The notes beneath the pieces were generated by a model. That model was given only the letters and a program-made list of their open reading frames with translations, searched no databases and was not told the origin of the DNA. Of a stretch of 32,416 bases of DNA, positions 31,295-32,416 are shown piece after piece (within the stretch, counting starts at the first letter, position 1; every line of letters begins with the position of its first letter). This DNA comes from UMGS1387 sp045539625. Its GTDB lineage: Bacteria > Bacillota > Clostridia > Oscillospirales > CAG-382. The DNA lies in NCBI GenBank assembly GCA_045539625.1, contig JAZQFS010000020.1, forward strand, positions 1 to 32,416, given 5' to 3'. The position numbers and the translations under genes were made by a program.

Positions 31295-32239
31295 ATGCTT
31301 GACAGTTTTATTTTCAGCCTTAATACCACACTTCCCGTCTTTATTGTCATAGCGGCAGGCATGCTTCTGAAAAAGCTTGGTGTGTTTTCCGAAAGCTATG
31401 CCTCCATGACGGACAGGTTTGTTTTTAAGGCTGCACTTCCCGTTCTTCTTTTCAAGGACATTGCAAACATGGATTTCCGTCAGGACTTTGACGTAAAATT
31501 CGTTCTTTTCTGCGTATGTGCAACGCTTTGTATGTTTCTGGGCACGTGGGCATTATCTTCGATTTTTATACGTGACAAAAGCATAATCGGCTCATTTGTA
31601 CAGGGCAGTGCAAGAGGCAGTGCGGCAATTTTAGGCATAGCTCTTGCCGTCAACATTTACGGCTCCTCGGGGCTTGCGCCTCTTATGATACTGTCGGCAG
31701 TACCCCTTTTCAACGTGCTGTCGGTTATAATTCTGTCGGTGCACAACTTTTCGGGCACAAGCAAAGTAAGTGCAGGTACCGTATTGAAAAACATTATAAC
31801 AAATCCAATAATTCTTGGCATTTTATGCGGAATTCCCTTTTCGCTTTTGGATATAAAACTGCCTTTAGCTCTTTCAAAGACGGTTGACAGCATTTCCGGC
31901 GTTGCAACACCCATGGCTCTTCTTGCAATAGGTGCTTCCTTCAGCTTTGAAAGTGCAAAGCAAAAGCTGAAGCCTGCAATTGCCGCCTCATTTATAAAGC
32001 TGTTTTTACTGCCCTGCATTTTTCTTCCCGTTGCCGTTCTTTTCGGCTTTTCGGGCTCGGCGTTGGTTGCCATATTTGTAATGCTTGGCTCACCCACCAC
32101 CGTCACCTGCTACATAATGTCAAAAAACATGGGCAACGACCACGTTTTATCATCAAACATCATTATGCTTGCCACGTTATTTTCTTCGGTTTCGGTGACG
32201 TTCTGGGTATTTCTGATGAAGCTTTTGCAGTTGATATAA
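31295..32239 (+). CDS. AEC family transporter (auxin efflux carrier-type)
   Basis: 314 aa from ATG 31295, chosen because ACGGAGG precedes it; the longer frame overlaps the previous gene. There are about ten membrane helices. Family features are the N-terminal NTTLPVFIVIAAGMLLKKLG, the conserved first-half FVFKAALPVLLFKDIANMD and the second-half GVATPMALLAIGASFSF. AEC carriers in bacteria move organic acids such as malate, or other carboxylates. It is last in the two-component operon, so its expression probably answers to the kinase signal. The substrate is unknown. Confidence 0.92.
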   Translation: MLDSFIFSLNTTLPVFIVIAAGMLLKKLGVFSESYASMTDRFVFKAALPVLLFKDIANMDFRQDFDVKFVLFCVCATLCMFLGTWALSSIFIRDKSIIGSFVQGSARGSAAILGIALAVNIYGSSGLAPLMILSAVPLFNVLSVIILSVHNFSGTSKVSAGTVLKNIITNPIILGILCGIPFSLLDIKLPLALSKTVDSISGVATPMALLAIGASFSFESAKQKLKPAIAASFIKLFLLPCIFLPVAVLFGFSGSALVAIFVMLGSPTTVTCYIMSKNMGNDHVLSSNIIMLATLFSSVSVTFWVFLMKLLQLI

Positions 32240-32240
32240 C

Positions 32241-32274
32241 AAAAAAACTGTCTCTACATCAAGTAAAGACAGTT
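32241..32274 (-). terminator. Minus-strand terminator near the right edge
   Basis: Stem AACTGTCT (32246-32253) / AGACAGTT (32267-32274). On minus it is followed by TTTTT (32245-32241), so it should end a gene lying beyond the window on minus. It may also help end the AEC transcript, although no T-tract follows on plus. Confidence 0.65.
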
Positions 32275-32275
32275 G

Positions 32276-32416
32276 GAGCTTGTCGCAAAACCATTGTGAA
32301 AGTTTAGGTCAAGCCTTTTCAAAGGCTTGCGGTTTCCAAAGGCAGAGCCTTGGTCGCCGTCCGCAGACGGCGAAATTCCTTATGCTTCATAAAGCGCAGG
32401 AAAGGTGAATTTACCG
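32276..32416. repeat. Modular hairpin repeat, copy 2 (inverted relative to copy 1, cut by window end)
   Basis: The reverse complement matches copy 1 (about 22996-23200) over several blocks: GGTGAATTTACCG, GCTTCATAAAGCGCAGGAAA, GCCGTC/GACGGC, TTTCCAAAG and AAAGTTTAGGTCAAGC. It lacks about 65 bp of copy 1 that hold the CCAAATC and ACCCAAC hairpins. It probably continues past base 32416. Confidence 0.85.

Overview
The window looks like a chromosomal stretch of an anaerobic, low-to-mid GC Clostridia member, probably a gut Oscillospirales/Ruminococcaceae-type organism. This is inferred from the gene content: a glycyl radical enzyme, an AgrC/LytTR-type two-component system, a Crp/Fnr regulator paired with a ferredoxin-like protein, clostridial EetA/EetB-like genes, strong AGGAGG ribosome sites and TTGACA/TATAAT promoters. 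There is no phage, transposase, tRNA, rRNA or CRISPR array.

Layout. 1-534: the 3' end of a glycyl radical enzyme, convergent with an AraC regulator (583-1458). That regulator is divergent from a Gfo/Idh/MocA oxidoreductase (1570-2781), and the two share an almost perfectly symmetric promoter. 2912-7521 (minus): a heterodimeric ABC exporter pair followed by a D-2-hydroxyacid (D-lactate-type) dehydrogenase. 7678-9227: an unknown protein and a secreted protein with copper-amine-oxidase-N-type repeats. 9537-10571: a metallophosphoesterase, preceded by a decayed 25-codon copy of part of fucI. 10925-13714: L-fucose isomerase (minus) divergent from an AraC regulator.

13728-17479 (minus) is one tightly packed operon: MBL hydrolase, EetA-like NusG-domain-II protein, EetB-like Gx transporter, ApbE flavin transferase and an unknown lipoprotein. 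This suggests extracytosolic flavin-based redox chemistry. Then come valS and a DUF1015 gene (17557-21711, minus) and a cysteine-rich protein of unknown function (21891-22889). A roughly 330-bp array of about ten small hairpins follows; part of it recurs, inverted, at the right edge of the window.

23235-26473 (minus) is an operon of cytoplasmic alpha-L-fucosidase (GH29), MATE exporter and HAD phosphatase. With fucI it points to fucoside use, although kinase and aldolase are not in the window. 26625-28071 is a divergent Crp/Fnr regulator and ferredoxin-like gene, whose intergenic palindrome sits exactly where a class II activator site would be. 28208-28558 is a small unknown gene. 28806-32239 is a likely four-gene operon: LytTR response regulator, GHKL histidine kinase, small acidic protein and AEC-family transporter.

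The most notable non-coding signals are the symmetric bidirectional promoter (1513-1544), the Crp/Fnr operator at -41.5 (27311-27324), the modular hairpin repeat (22896-23224 and 32276-32416) and the fucI relic (9381-9455).
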